Source: JAGDZR01 sp049115695
Lineage (GTDB): Bacteria > Bacteroidota > Bacteroidia > Cytophagales > Cyclobacteriaceae
Assembly (NCBI GenBank): GCA_049115695.1
Contig: JAGDZR010000010.1
Span: forward strand, 124,001-188,000
Length of the DNA stretch: 64,000 nt
Reading direction: 5' to 3'
This document shows positions 35,533 through 44,595 of this stretch, one piece after another (positions within the stretch are counted from its first letter, which is position 1; each line of letters opens with the position of its first letter). The position numbers and the translations under genes are program-made. The notes beneath the pieces are model-generated. The model was not told where the DNA came from, did not search any database, and was given only the letters and a program-made list of their open reading frames with translations.

Positions 35533-35933
35533 AGAAGAGCCACATTTTAGGAATAATCGTAATCGCAATAGCCATTGGGGTAATCGTGTCAACTGCTGGT
35601 GATGCAAGCAGCTATGTGACTTTTTCGGAGGCCAAAGCTATTTCTGAAGGAGGCAGTCAAAACAAGATTCATGTAGTGGGCACTCTCAAAAAAAATCAAA
35701 GTGAGGATATAGTCGGAATAGAACCCAGTCCTGATATGCTTTCATTCAAATTTGTAATGCTGGATGAAAACAATAATGAGGAAACTGTATTTCACGCCAA
35801 TCCAATTCCTCAGGATTTTGAACGATCAGAACAAGTTGTAGTGGTAGGCTCATATCACGATGGCACGTTTGTAGCCGATAAGATTTTACTTAAGTGTCCT
35901 TCCAAGTATCAGGAGGATCAAATTAAGGTTTAA
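35529..35933 (+). CDS. ccmE: Heme chaperone CcmE, CxxxY variant
   Basis: CcmE is a periplasmic, membrane-anchored heme chaperone that carries heme from CcmC to CcmF. The 134-residue protein has an N-terminal anchor helix (about 6-22) and an OB-fold domain (KIHVVGTLKK ... FKFVMLD ... VVVVGSYHDGTFVADKIL). The classical heme-attachment His of the HxxxY motif is replaced by Cys: LLKCPSKY, with C123 and Y127. CxxxY-type CcmE proteins are known from Desulfovibrio and some archaea. It overlaps the CcmD-like gene by 4 bp. Confidence 0.92.
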   Translation: MKKSHILGIIVIAIAIGVIVSTAGDASSYVTFSEAKAISEGGSQNKIHVVGTLKKNQSEDIVGIEPSPDMLSFKFVMLDENNNEETVFHANPIPQDFERSEQVVVVGSYHDGTFVADKILLKCPSKYQEDQIKV

Positions 35934-35935
35934 CA

Positions 35936-38434
35936 ATGCACTACCTAATTGGAAATCTTGGGCACTTATTTGTAATAGTTGCCTTTGTCTCAGCGCTAGT
36001 TTCTTTCATTGCATTTTTCCTTGCCACTCAGAAAAAGGACCTGAATTGGGTCCCTGTTGGAAGTTGGGCGTTTTATCTACATGCTTTTGCTACCGTAGGA
36101 ATTCTACTCGCACTTTTCCTTATTATTAACAGGCACTACTTTGAATATCATTATGCCTGGAATTATTCCTCCAAATTTCTTCCCATCTACTATCAAGTCT
36201 CAAGCTTCTGGAATGGTCAGGAAGGATCCTTTTTATTATGGATGTTTTGGAATGTAATCTTAGGTGTGATTCTTCTCAATACCAACAGATATTGGAAGCC
36301 GTCAATAATGGCTATCATGTCATTATCTCAGTTATTTCTGGCCTCTATGGTAATGGGTGTTGTTTTGCTCAATTACAAAATGGGTAGCTCTCCTTTCATG
36401 TTGTTGAGGGATGTTATTCAAGATAATATTTTTAAACTAGACCCTGAATTTGTTCCTGCTGACGGAAACGGACTCAATCCATTGCTCCAAAATTATTGGA
36501 TGGTCATTCACCCGCCTACTTTGTTTCTCGGGTTTGCTGCCACCATCGTTCCATTTACTTACGCTATTGCCGGACTGTGGATCAAGGATTACAAAGGATG
36601 GATTCGACCAGCTTTGCCCTGGGCTCAATTTGCAGCTCTGGTTTTAGGTGTAGGCATATTAATGGGGGCTTACTGGGCATATGAAACGCTCAATTTTGGT
36701 GGTTACTGGAATTGGGATCCTGTTGAGAACGCTATCTATGTACCATGGTTGACATTGGTGGCGGCCATACACACCATGATTGCCTACAAAAAGAATCCAA
36801 CGGCACTTAAGTCCTCGATCATTTTATCAGTAGTGACTTTTCTCTTGATTCTTTACTCCACATTCCTGACACGAAGCGGTGTACTCGGAGAAACCTCTGT
36901 GCACTCATTTACAGACCTTGGTTTATCCGGGCAATTACTGCTGTATTTGCTACTATTCTTACTTGGCACAACCGCACTCATCATTTCGAGATGGAAAGAT
37001 CTACCAAAATCCACTGAAGAAACAACAGCCTATTCCCGTGAGTTCTGGATCTTTATTGGGGCAACCACACTTTGTTTGATGGCATTCCAAGTGATCATGC
37101 CTACATCCATACCCGTATGGAATGAAATTGTCGAATTGTTTGGCGGATCGTCCAATATGGCGCCCCCTGCAGATCAGGTAGTTTATTACTCCAAATTCCA
37201 ATTATGGTTTGCCATTGTCATTGCCTTGCTATCTGGATTAGGCCAGTTTTTCTGGTGGGGCAAAATGGACAAATCCAAACTCAAAGAAGAACTTAGAACG
37301 CCTATTATCATTAGTCTTTTATTGTCATCCGCAATATTCCTACTATCCAAGCTAGATGACATTGGCTACATGCTCCTGTTGACTTCCTCATCTTTCTCGT
37401 TGGTAGCCAATACCAGCATCATGATCAAACTGAAAGGCAATATCAAACTCTCAGGTGGCTCAATTACACACATTGGAATCGCCATGATGCTGATTGGAAT
37501 ATTGTTTTCCTCAGGATATTCAAAGATTCTGTCCAAGAATAATACTGGACTCGTATGGAGCCAGGAGTTCCCGGATGAAGTCAATCAAAACAACTTATTA
37601 CTCTTCCTTAATGAGCCTAGACAAATGGGCGACTATTCAATGGTCTATAAGGGAATGCGGAAGAAGACCAAAGAACTTGGCTTTGTAAACAACCAAATAC
37701 TTGTCCCGACTGATGACCCCTTGAAATTGCAGCTGACAGAAGACATTGAGAATTTCAAAAAGGGTGATTTGCTTACCGTTACCAATAATGAGAACACCTA
37801 TTTTGAAGTGGTTTACACCAAGCAAAGTGGAAAGTCATTTACGCTATTCCCAAGGGTTCAGCTAAATGAACAAATGGGGACTGTTTATTCTCCAGATATC
37901 AACCGGACATTAACCGCGGATTTGTATACGCATGTCAGAACCTTCCCAGACCCAGAGCAGGAGGCACGATGGAGTGAGACGGAAGAAATCAAGGTTCAAA
38001 TCGGAGAGACATTTCATGTCAATGATTATGTCGCTACTTTCAAGGGAATGGAACGAATCAATGAAATTGATGACATTCTGCTGTCCAACCCTCAGGATGT
38101 TGCTGTAAAAGCGATTGTTGAAATTCAGGGGGAATACGATAATTACACTGCCGAACCCGTTTACATTATTAAAGATCAAATGGCAGGAAGAATTGCTGAT
38201 GAGGTGACAGACCTTGGTGTCAAGCTTACGGTGCTGTCCATTCAACCTGAAGAAAACTCTTTTACCCTTGGTCTAAATACCACCCAGAAAGATTGGATCA
38301 TCATGGAAGCAGTGGAAAAACCCTGGATCAATGTCCTGTGGATTGGCACATTATTGCTCTGCATTGGGTTTATTATTGCTATTACCCGCAGATATGAAGA
38401 GTTCGTGAAAATGAGAGACAAAGACATGGAGTAA
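35936..38434 (+). CDS. ccmF: Cytochrome c heme lyase CcmF
   Basis: This is the large membrane protein that attaches heme to apocytochrome c. The 832-residue protein has about 14-15 helices. The heme-handling motifs are SSFWNGQEGSFLLW, IHPPTLFLGF and the WWD domain NFGGYWNWDPVENA (about 254-267). An extended periplasmic domain (about 540-790) follows, and a final helix ends near 815. This length exceeds proteobacterial CcmF (about 650 aa) because of that periplasmic domain. The stop overlaps the DUF2520 gene start (TAATG). No ccmG or ccmH follows. Confidence 0.95.
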   Translation: MHYLIGNLGHLFVIVAFVSALVSFIAFFLATQKKDLNWVPVGSWAFYLHAFATVGILLALFLIINRHYFEYHYAWNYSSKFLPIYYQVSSFWNGQEGSFLLWMFWNVILGVILLNTNRYWKPSIMAIMSLSQLFLASMVMGVVLLNYKMGSSPFMLLRDVIQDNIFKLDPEFVPADGNGLNPLLQNYWMVIHPPTLFLGFAATIVPFTYAIAGLWIKDYKGWIRPALPWAQFAALVLGVGILMGAYWAYETLNFGGYWNWDPVENAIYVPWLTLVAAIHTMIAYKKNPTALKSSIILSVVTFLLILYSTFLTRSGVLGETSVHSFTDLGLSGQLLLYLLLFLLGTTALIISRWKDLPKSTEETTAYSREFWIFIGATTLCLMAFQVIMPTSIPVWNEIVELFGGSSNMAPPADQVVYYSKFQLWFAIVIALLSGLGQFFWWGKMDKSKLKEELRTPIIISLLLSSAIFLLSKLDDIGYMLLLTSSSFSLVANTSIMIKLKGNIKLSGGSITHIGIAMMLIGILFSSGYSKILSKNNTGLVWSQEFPDEVNQNNLLLFLNEPRQMGDYSMVYKGMRKKTKELGFVNNQILVPTDDPLKLQLTEDIENFKKGDLLTVTNNENTYFEVVYTKQSGKSFTLFPRVQLNEQMGTVYSPDINRTLTADLYTHVRTFPDPEQEARWSETEEIKVQIGETFHVNDYVATFKGMERINEIDDILLSNPQDVAVKAIVEIQGEYDNYTAEPVYIIKDQMAGRIADEVTDLGVKLTVLSIQPEENSFTLGLNTTQKDWIIMEAVEKPWINVLWIGTLLLCIGFIIAITRRYEEFVKMRDKDME

Positions 38435-39195
38435 TGTCAGTCAGTATCATCGGTTCCGGAAATGTCGCCTTTCATTTGTTCAAGGCATTAGAACACAGAA
38501 AGGTGCCGATTGATGGCATTTTTTGTAGAAACGTCACTTCGACTTCAAATCACTTTGGAATAGAAGCACCCATCTCTGATGATCGTGACCTAAGGTCAAT
38601 TTCCTCAGAAATTATTCTGATTTGTGTAAAGGATGAAGCGATACAAGACGTCCTGCTCAATTATTCATTCCCAAAAACTGCCATGCTTGTGCATACTGCC
38701 GGTTCTGTGTCCATGGATGTTTTTGATGGATTTATTCATGGACATGGTGTGCTCTACCCTTTACAAACCTTCTCTCGAAATAGAGAAATCAACTTTAGCC
38801 AGGTTCCTCTTCTGTTAGAAGCTGACAATGAAAAGTCCTTCACGAAATTAGAAGGGCTGGCGGGGAAACTGTCAAAAAGCGTTTCAAGGGTTGAATCCGC
38901 TGAAAGAGAACAAATACATATCGCAGCAGTGATCCTCAATAACTTCACGAACTTCCTATTTTACCTGACGGACAATCATCTTGATAGACCTTTACACATC
39001 TTCAAACCACTAATTCAAGAGACCATCAAAAAAGCAATGGAGGATGGCCCTATGTCAGGACAAACAGGTCCCGCCATTCGTGGTGACCTGGCAACAATCA
39101 ATCGGCATTTAGAGTTATTGAATAAAGATATTGGACCCACTTACAAATTTCTTTCACAACAAATCATCGAAATGATGGGTCATCATAAAGAATGA
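38434..39195 (+). CDS. Rossmann-like/DUF2520 protein
   Basis: This is a predicted NAD(P)-dependent dehydrogenase-like protein of unknown substrate. The 253 residues show an N-terminal Rossmann motif, SIIGSGNVAFHLFKAL (3-18). The middle segment ILICVKDEAIQDVL and AMLVHTAGS resemble pyrroline-5-carboxylate reductase or ketopantoate reductase folds. The C-terminal helical domain is DUF2520-like (GHGVLYPLQTFS; VILNNFTNFLF; TGPAIRGDLATINRHLELL). It overlaps ccmF by 1 bp and the UbiA gene by 4 bp, so it is in the ccm operon by layout. There is no known link to heme. Confidence 0.85.
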   Translation: MSVSIIGSGNVAFHLFKALEHRKVPIDGIFCRNVTSTSNHFGIEAPISDDRDLRSISSEIILICVKDEAIQDVLLNYSFPKTAMLVHTAGSVSMDVFDGFIHGHGVLYPLQTFSRNREINFSQVPLLLEADNEKSFTKLEGLAGKLSKSVSRVESAEREQIHIAAVILNNFTNFLFYLTDNHLDRPLHIFKPLIQETIKKAMEDGPMSGQTGPAIRGDLATINRHLELLNKDIGPTYKFLSQQIIEMMGHHKE

Positions 39196-40043
39196 AATTC
39201 TTTTTAAGAAATACAGCTGGGTTCATTTTAGCAAGTCGAGTGCCTAACCTCACCATTGCTATCGTGGTACAAATCTTGACGGCTGTGTTTTTACTTGAAC
39301 AGCCTATTCAATCCGCATACGATCTCAAGTTCATTCTACTCATAATCAGCACCATCGCAATTGGGGCTGCCGGATACATCATTAATGACTACTACGATCA
39401 AAAAATAGACATGATCAACCGGCCATCAAAAGTAGTTGTTGGGGTGCTTTTCCAGCGCAGGTTGGCAATGCTATCACATCTCAGTCTCAATGTTTTCGCC
39501 ATTACAATCGGATTCATGCTGCATCCATTCGTTGGAAGTGTCCATGTATTTTCCGTGATCGCATTATGGTATTATTCAAACTACCTTAGACGACTACCAA
39601 TTATCGGAACCTTAACCATCAGTTTTCTGAGTAGTCTGGTTGTACTTATTGTAGCTGTTTTTTATCGTGAACTTAATCAGCTTGTCGTCATATATGCTTT
39701 GTTCGCATTTCTGACCACACTCATTCGAGAAATGTTAAAAGATATTGTTGATGTCAAGGGAGAGGCTGCCTTTGGATGTACAACTGTGCCTGTTGTATGG
39801 GGCATCAGAGCTGCCAAAAACTTAATTTTTGTTGTGCTTCTCGCAGGAGTTTTATTGTTGTTTTACTATCTGTTCGCCGAAGCAAATCATGCTATAAAGC
39901 TCTACTTTTTACTTGTTAGCCCAGCTTTTTTGTGGTTTACTTACCGATTGCAACTGGCAGATACTCAAAAACAATTTGTTTGGTTAGTTAACTTTTGTAG
40001 CGTGATAATCATCACAGGTATTTTAAGTTTGCTTTTTCTATAA
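39192..40043 (+). CDS. UbiA-family prenyltransferase
   Basis: This is an integral membrane prenyltransferase of 283 aa with about eight or nine helices. The first prenyl-diphosphate/Mg site is INDYYDQKIDMINRP (about 64-78, NDxxDxxxD). The second is a shorter LKDIVDVKGE segment (about 181-190). In Bacteroidota this relative is often annotated geranylgeranylglycerol-phosphate geranylgeranyltransferase-like, but menaquinone-type substrates cannot be excluded. It overlaps the DUF2520 gene by 4 bp and is followed by purN after 5 bp. Confidence 0.88.
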   Translation: MKFFLRNTAGFILASRVPNLTIAIVVQILTAVFLLEQPIQSAYDLKFILLIISTIAIGAAGYIINDYYDQKIDMINRPSKVVVGVLFQRRLAMLSHLSLNVFAITIGFMLHPFVGSVHVFSVIALWYYSNYLRRLPIIGTLTISFLSSLVVLIVAVFYRELNQLVVIYALFAFLTTLIREMLKDIVDVKGEAAFGCTTVPVVWGIRAAKNLIFVVLLAGVLLLFYYLFAEANHAIKLYFLLVSPAFLWFTYRLQLADTQKQFVWLVNFCSVIIITGILSLLFL

Positions 40044-40048
40044 AGAAC

Positions 40049-40630
40049 ATGATCAAACTTGCAATACTGGCATCTGGCTCAGGTACGAATGCCGAAAACA
40101 TCGTTAAATATTTCAGTGATTCAAGTCAGGTAAAAGTCAGGTTAATTGGAGCTAATAAGTCTTCAGCATATGTCCTTGAGAGAGCCAGGAAATTGGGTGT
40201 CTCTAGTTTCGTTTTCAACAAAACTGATATGGAATCTGGTGAAGTGTTAGATCGATTGAGTGCTGAACATATTGACTATGTAATTCTTGCTGGATTTCTG
40301 CTTAAAGTTTCTGACAACTTACTCCAGAAATTTCCGACACAAATAATCAACATACATCCAGCACTACTTCCAAAATTCGGAGGGAAAGGCATGTATGGAG
40401 ATCATGTTCATGCTGCGGTTATAGCAAAACAAGAAAAAGAATCTGGTATTACCATTCACCTTGTTAACGAAAATTACGATGAAGGCAAAATCCTGTTTCA
40501 AGCCAAATGTCCTGTGAATCATGCGGATACGGTCGAATCACTTGCAAGTCGCATTCATAAACTTGAGTATGAACATTTCCCCAAAATAATTGAAGATTAT
40601 ATCCTGAATCGGCAAGTATCTGACTCGTAA
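40049..40630 (+). CDS. purN: Phosphoribosylglycinamide formyltransferase PurN
   Basis: It transfers a formyl group from 10-formyl-THF to GAR in purine synthesis. The 193-residue protein is the normal length. It has LAILASGSGTNAENI at the N-terminus, NIHPALLPKFGGKGMYG with the catalytic His/Asn region, and HLVNENYDEGKILFQ containing the catalytic Asp. It is the last gene in the run that begins at ccmB and lies 33 bp before purH, which has its own promoter box. Confidence 0.96.
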   Translation: MIKLAILASGSGTNAENIVKYFSDSSQVKVRLIGANKSSAYVLERARKLGVSSFVFNKTDMESGEVLDRLSAEHIDYVILAGFLLKVSDNLLQKFPTQIINIHPALLPKFGGKGMYGDHVHAAVIAKQEKESGITIHLVNENYDEGKILFQAKCPVNHADTVESLASRIHKLEYEHFPKIIEDYILNRQVSDS

Positions 40631-40635
40631 ATATT

Positions 40636-40643
40636 TACTTTTG
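40636..40643 (+). promoter_or_regulatory. -7 box of purH (TACTTTTG)
   Basis: This is an exact TAnnTTTG match 20 bp before the purH ATG, a typical leader distance for this phylum. No clear -33 TTTG was found. Read-through from purN is also possible. Confidence 0.45.
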
Positions 40644-40663
40644 CAGCCTTATTTTTCACAGGC

Positions 40664-42190
40664 ATGGGCAGCAAAAAAATTCAATCGGCATTAATATCTG
40701 TATTTCACAAAGACGGTCTTGAACCAATTGTTCGGGAACTGGATCGCTTGGGCGTAAAAATCTATTCTACTGGTGGTACTCAATCTTTCATCAAAGATCT
40801 CGGTGTTGGTGTAACTGCAGTAGAAGATGTAACACAATACCCTTCTATATTCGGTGGACGCGTAAAAACACTTCACCCGAAAGTATTTGGAGGTATTCTT
40901 CACCGACGAGACAATGAGTCTGACCTGGCCGAAAAGGAGCAATATGAGATTCCTCCCATTGATTTGGTGATCGTCGACCTCTATCCATTTGAAGCAACAG
41001 TCGCTTCGGGAGCTGATGAGGCAGCCATTGTTGAAAAAATTGATATCGGAGGGATTGCCCTGATAAGAGGTGCAGCAAAGAACTTCAATGATGTTGTCAT
41101 CGTTCCTTCCATGGACTATTATTCTGACCTGCTTGCTATTCTAAAAGATAACGATGGTGAAACAACATTAGCAGATCGCAAGCTGTTCGCGGCAAGAGCA
41201 TTTGATGTTTCTTCTCATTATGATTCAGCCATATTTAATTACATGAACAGCGATCATGCTGTGGATTCATTCAAGTCCGGCGCTCGCAATGAAAAATCCC
41301 TGCGATATGGAGAGAATCCACATCAAGCAGGTGCATTTTTCGGAGACTTCAATGCATTCTTTGATCAACTTCATGGAAAGGACATTTCATACAACAATCT
41401 CATTGACATTGAAGCTGCTGTTCAACTGATCAAAGAGTTTGGCAATGACACAGCATTTGGTATTCTGAAACATAACAATGCTTGTGGGTTCGCAACGGCA
41501 ACTTCTGTTAAAGGAGCATACCAACGTGCTTTTGATGCTGACTCAACTTCTGCATTCGGTGGTGTGCTTGTTACGAATAAGGAGGTAGATAAGGATGCGG
41601 CTGAAGCTATCAACAGCTTGTTCTTTGAAATCATTATCGCTCCTTCATTCAGTGAAGATGCCCTTGAATTGCTGAAATCCAAGAAGAACAGAATCATTCT
41701 GATTCAAAAGCTACAGTACAATACTGAAAAGCAATTCCGTTCATTGCTCAATGGAATTATTGTGCAAGACTATGATGCTAAGACCGATAGTGAAGCAGAT
41801 ATGAAAGTGGTTACCAATCGTGAACCGTCAAGTGAAGAAAAAGAAGGAATGATCTTCGCCTCCAAACTTGCGAAGCATACGAAATCGAATACCATTGTCT
41901 TGGCCAAAGGAAAACAGCTGCTTGCGAGTGGTGTTGGGCAAACATCAAGAGTGGATGCACTGGAACAGGCAATCGAAAAAGCCAGGAAATTCGGTTTCTC
42001 ATTGGAAGGGGCAGTAATGGCATCAGATGCCTTTTTCCCATTCCCTGATTGTGTAGAGATTGCGCATAAAGCTGGAATATCAGCTGTCATTCAGCCAGGT
42101 GGTTCCATCAAAGATCAACTGTCAATCGACTATTGCAACGAAAACAATTTAGCAATGGTCACAACAGGATTTAGGCACTTCAAACATTAA
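40664..42190 (+). CDS. purH: Bifunctional AICAR transformylase/IMP cyclohydrolase PurH
   Basis: PurH performs the last two steps of IMP synthesis. The 508-residue protein has an N-terminal MGS-like IMP cyclohydrolase domain (IYSTGGTQSFIKDLG; GGRVKTLHPKVFGGILHRR). A C-terminal transformylase domain follows (RYGENPHQAGAFF; the AFGILKHNNACGFA Lys-His motif; SDAFFPFPD; IQPGGSIKD). It is complete, with the ATG at 40664, and follows purN. Confidence 0.97.
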   Translation: MGSKKIQSALISVFHKDGLEPIVRELDRLGVKIYSTGGTQSFIKDLGVGVTAVEDVTQYPSIFGGRVKTLHPKVFGGILHRRDNESDLAEKEQYEIPPIDLVIVDLYPFEATVASGADEAAIVEKIDIGGIALIRGAAKNFNDVVIVPSMDYYSDLLAILKDNDGETTLADRKLFAARAFDVSSHYDSAIFNYMNSDHAVDSFKSGARNEKSLRYGENPHQAGAFFGDFNAFFDQLHGKDISYNNLIDIEAAVQLIKEFGNDTAFGILKHNNACGFATATSVKGAYQRAFDADSTSAFGGVLVTNKEVDKDAAEAINSLFFEIIIAPSFSEDALELLKSKKNRIILIQKLQYNTEKQFRSLLNGIIVQDYDAKTDSEADMKVVTNREPSSEEKEGMIFASKLAKHTKSNTIVLAKGKQLLASGVGQTSRVDALEQAIEKARKFGFSLEGAVMASDAFFPFPDCVEIAHKAGISAVIQPGGSIKDQLSIDYCNENNLAMVTTGFRHFKH

Positions 42191-42251
42191 TCAATTTTTC
42201 GTCAAACAATTATTAACTTCAAGGCGCACAATTAAGACCGAGTAAGAACGC

Positions 42252-43280
42252 ATGGGATTTTTAGACTTCTTTTCTAGTGACATAGCCATTGACCTGGGTA
42301 CAGCCAACACTTTGATCATCAACAAAGACAAGGTAGTGGTAGACGAACCTTCGATTATCGCAATTGACAAGAACAACAATAAAGTTTTGGCAATTGGTCG
42401 TGAGGCGATGCAAATGCACGAAAAGACCCATGAAAATATCAAAACCATTCGGCCACTAAAGGACGGTGTAATAGCAGACTTCCATGCTGCTGAACATATG
42501 ATTCGCGGGATGATCAAGATGATTGATGGCCAGAACAAGCGCCTTTTTCCTGCATCTCATCGCATGGTTATATGTATTCCCTCAGGCATAACGGAAGTTG
42601 AAAAAAGAGCGGTTAGAGATAGTGCTGAGCATGCTGGTGCAAAAGAGGTCTACATGATTCATGAGCCCATAGCAGCTGCAATTGGTATTGGCATTAACAT
42701 TGAGCAGCCCATAGGCTCAATGATTGTTGATATCGGCGGTGGGACAACTGAAATTGCAGTGATTGCTCTGTCCGGAATCGTTGCAGATCAATCAATACGA
42801 GTCGCGGGAGATTCATTCAACAAGGATATCCTTGACTACATGAGACGTCAGCATAATCTTCTGATTGGAGAGCGGACCGCTGAGCGTGTGAAAATAGAAG
42901 TTGGCTCAGCGCTAACAGAATTAGACGAAGGGCCAGAAGATTTTGAAATCAGAGGTCGTGACCTGATGACGGGCATACCTAAGGTCATCAAGATCTCATA
43001 TTCTGAAATAGCATTCGCCATTGATAAGTCTGTTTCAAAAATTGAAGAGGCCGTGCTAAAAGCACTGGAAATATCTCCTCCTGAACTCTCAGCTGACATC
43101 TATGATAATGGAATCTACCTGACAGGAGGTGGAGCTTTGCTCAGAGGTTTGGACAAGCGACTTAGTATGAAAACAAAATTGCCGATTCACATTGCTGAAG
43201 ATCCATTGAGAGCTGTGGTTCGTGGTACTGGTCAGGCACTTAAAAATATTCAAAACTACAAAGCCGTATTGATGACCTAA
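42252..43280 (+). CDS. mreB: Rod-shape determining protein MreB
   Basis: MreB is an actin-like cytoskeletal ATPase that guides lateral wall synthesis. The 342-residue protein has the phosphate-1 loop AIDLGTANTLI, phosphate-2 IVDIGGGTTEIAVIAL, and the adenosine motif LTGGGALLRGLD. It heads the mreB-mreC-mreD-PBP2-rodA operon, and its stop codon directly precedes the mreC ATG. The 61 bp before the start hold no clear TAnnTTTG box. Confidence 0.97.
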   Translation: MGFLDFFSSDIAIDLGTANTLIINKDKVVVDEPSIIAIDKNNNKVLAIGREAMQMHEKTHENIKTIRPLKDGVIADFHAAEHMIRGMIKMIDGQNKRLFPASHRMVICIPSGITEVEKRAVRDSAEHAGAKEVYMIHEPIAAAIGIGINIEQPIGSMIVDIGGGTTEIAVIALSGIVADQSIRVAGDSFNKDILDYMRRQHNLLIGERTAERVKIEVGSALTELDEGPEDFEIRGRDLMTGIPKVIKISYSEIAFAIDKSVSKIEEAVLKALEISPPELSADIYDNGIYLTGGGALLRGLDKRLSMKTKLPIHIAEDPLRAVVRGTGQALKNIQNYKAVLMT

Positions 43281-44087
43281 ATGCTAAGGTTATTTGATCT
43301 GCTATATCGGTACAGAGTATTTATCTTCTTTTTATTCTTAGAAGTAGTTTGTTTCTGGCTGATTGGCACTTACAATAGGTACTACAATTCCCAATTTTTC
43401 AATTCCTCCAACTACATAGCGGGTAGCGTGCAAAAACTATCTGCCAATACGTCTGACTATTTCAGTCTGGATGAGGTCAATCGAAGGCTGGTGGAAGAAA
43501 ACAAAATGCTGCGTGAACAATTGTCACAAGCTAGTCTTCAAAAATTTTCTTTGGATACATTGGATAATGTCCTTGTCTATCAACCTGCTCGCGTGATCAA
43601 CAATGATTTCAGAAGAAGTGAGAATTTCATTACGCTCGATGCAGGATCATTACAGGACATTGAGCCGGGAATGGGTGTGATTGCTGATCAGGGAGCAGTA
43701 GGTGTTGTGAAATCCGTTTCCAAAAACTTTGCAACCGTTACCACATTACTGCATCAAAATTTAATGGTCTCCAGTGTCCTAAAAAGTTCAAAGACACTTT
43801 GCACAACTCAATGGGATGCGCTTAATCCCCTGGAAAGTGAGCTCAAATACATTCCCAGGCATATCGAACTCAATATCGGTGATACAGTTGTCACCTCTGG
43901 TTTCAATTCTGTTTTCCCGGAAAATGTACTAATTGGAACCATTGCGTCATTTGAACTCCCGAAAGAATCACCATATTATAGTGCCAAGGTCCGGTTATCA
44001 AACGACTTCACCTCTATTGACTATGTATATGTCGTTCAAAGTGAATTGAAACTGGAAAAAGATAGTCTGGAGGTGGCATATGAATAG
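43281..44087 (+). CDS. mreC: Rod-shape determining protein MreC
   Basis: MreC is a bitopic inner-membrane scaffold linking MreB to the periplasmic wall synthases. The 268-residue protein has one helix (about 11-28), a coiled-coil region (about 60-90, EVNRRLVEENKMLREQLSQ) and a beta-rich MreC core (GVIADQGAVGVVKSVSKNFATV; VVTSGFNSVFPENVLIGTI). It starts immediately after the mreB stop and overlaps mreD by 8 bp. Confidence 0.95.
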   Translation: MLRLFDLLYRYRVFIFFLFLEVVCFWLIGTYNRYYNSQFFNSSNYIAGSVQKLSANTSDYFSLDEVNRRLVEENKMLREQLSQASLQKFSLDTLDNVLVYQPARVINNDFRRSENFITLDAGSLQDIEPGMGVIADQGAVGVVKSVSKNFATVTTLLHQNLMVSSVLKSSKTLCTTQWDALNPLESELKYIPRHIELNIGDTVVTSGFNSVFPENVLIGTIASFELPKESPYYSAKVRLSNDFTSIDYVYVVQSELKLEKDSLEVAYE

Positions 44088-44595
44088 AGTCAGTTACAGG
44101 GTCCTCGGATTTCAGTTTTTCATATTTGTTGTGATTCAGATTCCTTTGCTCTACAAACTCGTTTTGGGGGGATCTGCTTTTGGATTTTTCTATTGTGGTT
44201 TTTTGCTCCTGCTTCCATACGGCCTAAGTCCAATTGTCTCACTTTTGCTGGGATTTGGTGTTGGATTGATCATAGACATTCCGTCTAGTACCCCCGGTAT
44301 GCACGCAGCAGCATGTACATTTATCATGTTTGTTCGTGATTTCTGGTTGCGCGCTACATTAGGAGAGCCGGATGAAGATTCATCCATATCACTCTCAAAT
44401 CAAAGATTAGGGCCTTTTTTAAGCTATCTGTACCCACTCATCCTGGTGCATCATGTGATTATGTTTTTCATTGAACATGGCAAACTGCAAGGTTTCCTTA
44501 TGATCCTGCAGCGAGCTTTTCTAAGCTCACTATTTTCATTTGTCTTGGTGTTGATACTTAGCTTTGTATTAACGAGCAAAAAGAGTCGGTCATGA
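44080..44595 (+). CDS. mreD: Rod-shape determining protein MreD
   Basis: This is an inner-membrane partner of MreC with about five helices in 171 aa. It has little conserved sequence beyond hydrophobic pattern, and the assignment leans on gene order between mreC (8-bp overlap) and the PBP2 gene (4-bp overlap). The segment GFGVGLIIDIPSSTPGMHAA is typical for the family. Confidence 0.9.
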   Translation: MNRVSYRVLGFQFFIFVVIQIPLLYKLVLGGSAFGFFYCGFLLLLPYGLSPIVSLLLGFGVGLIIDIPSSTPGMHAAACTFIMFVRDFWLRATLGEPDEDSSISLSNQRLGPFLSYLYPLILVHHVIMFFIEHGKLQGFLMILQRAFLSSLFSFVLVLILSFVLTSKKSRS

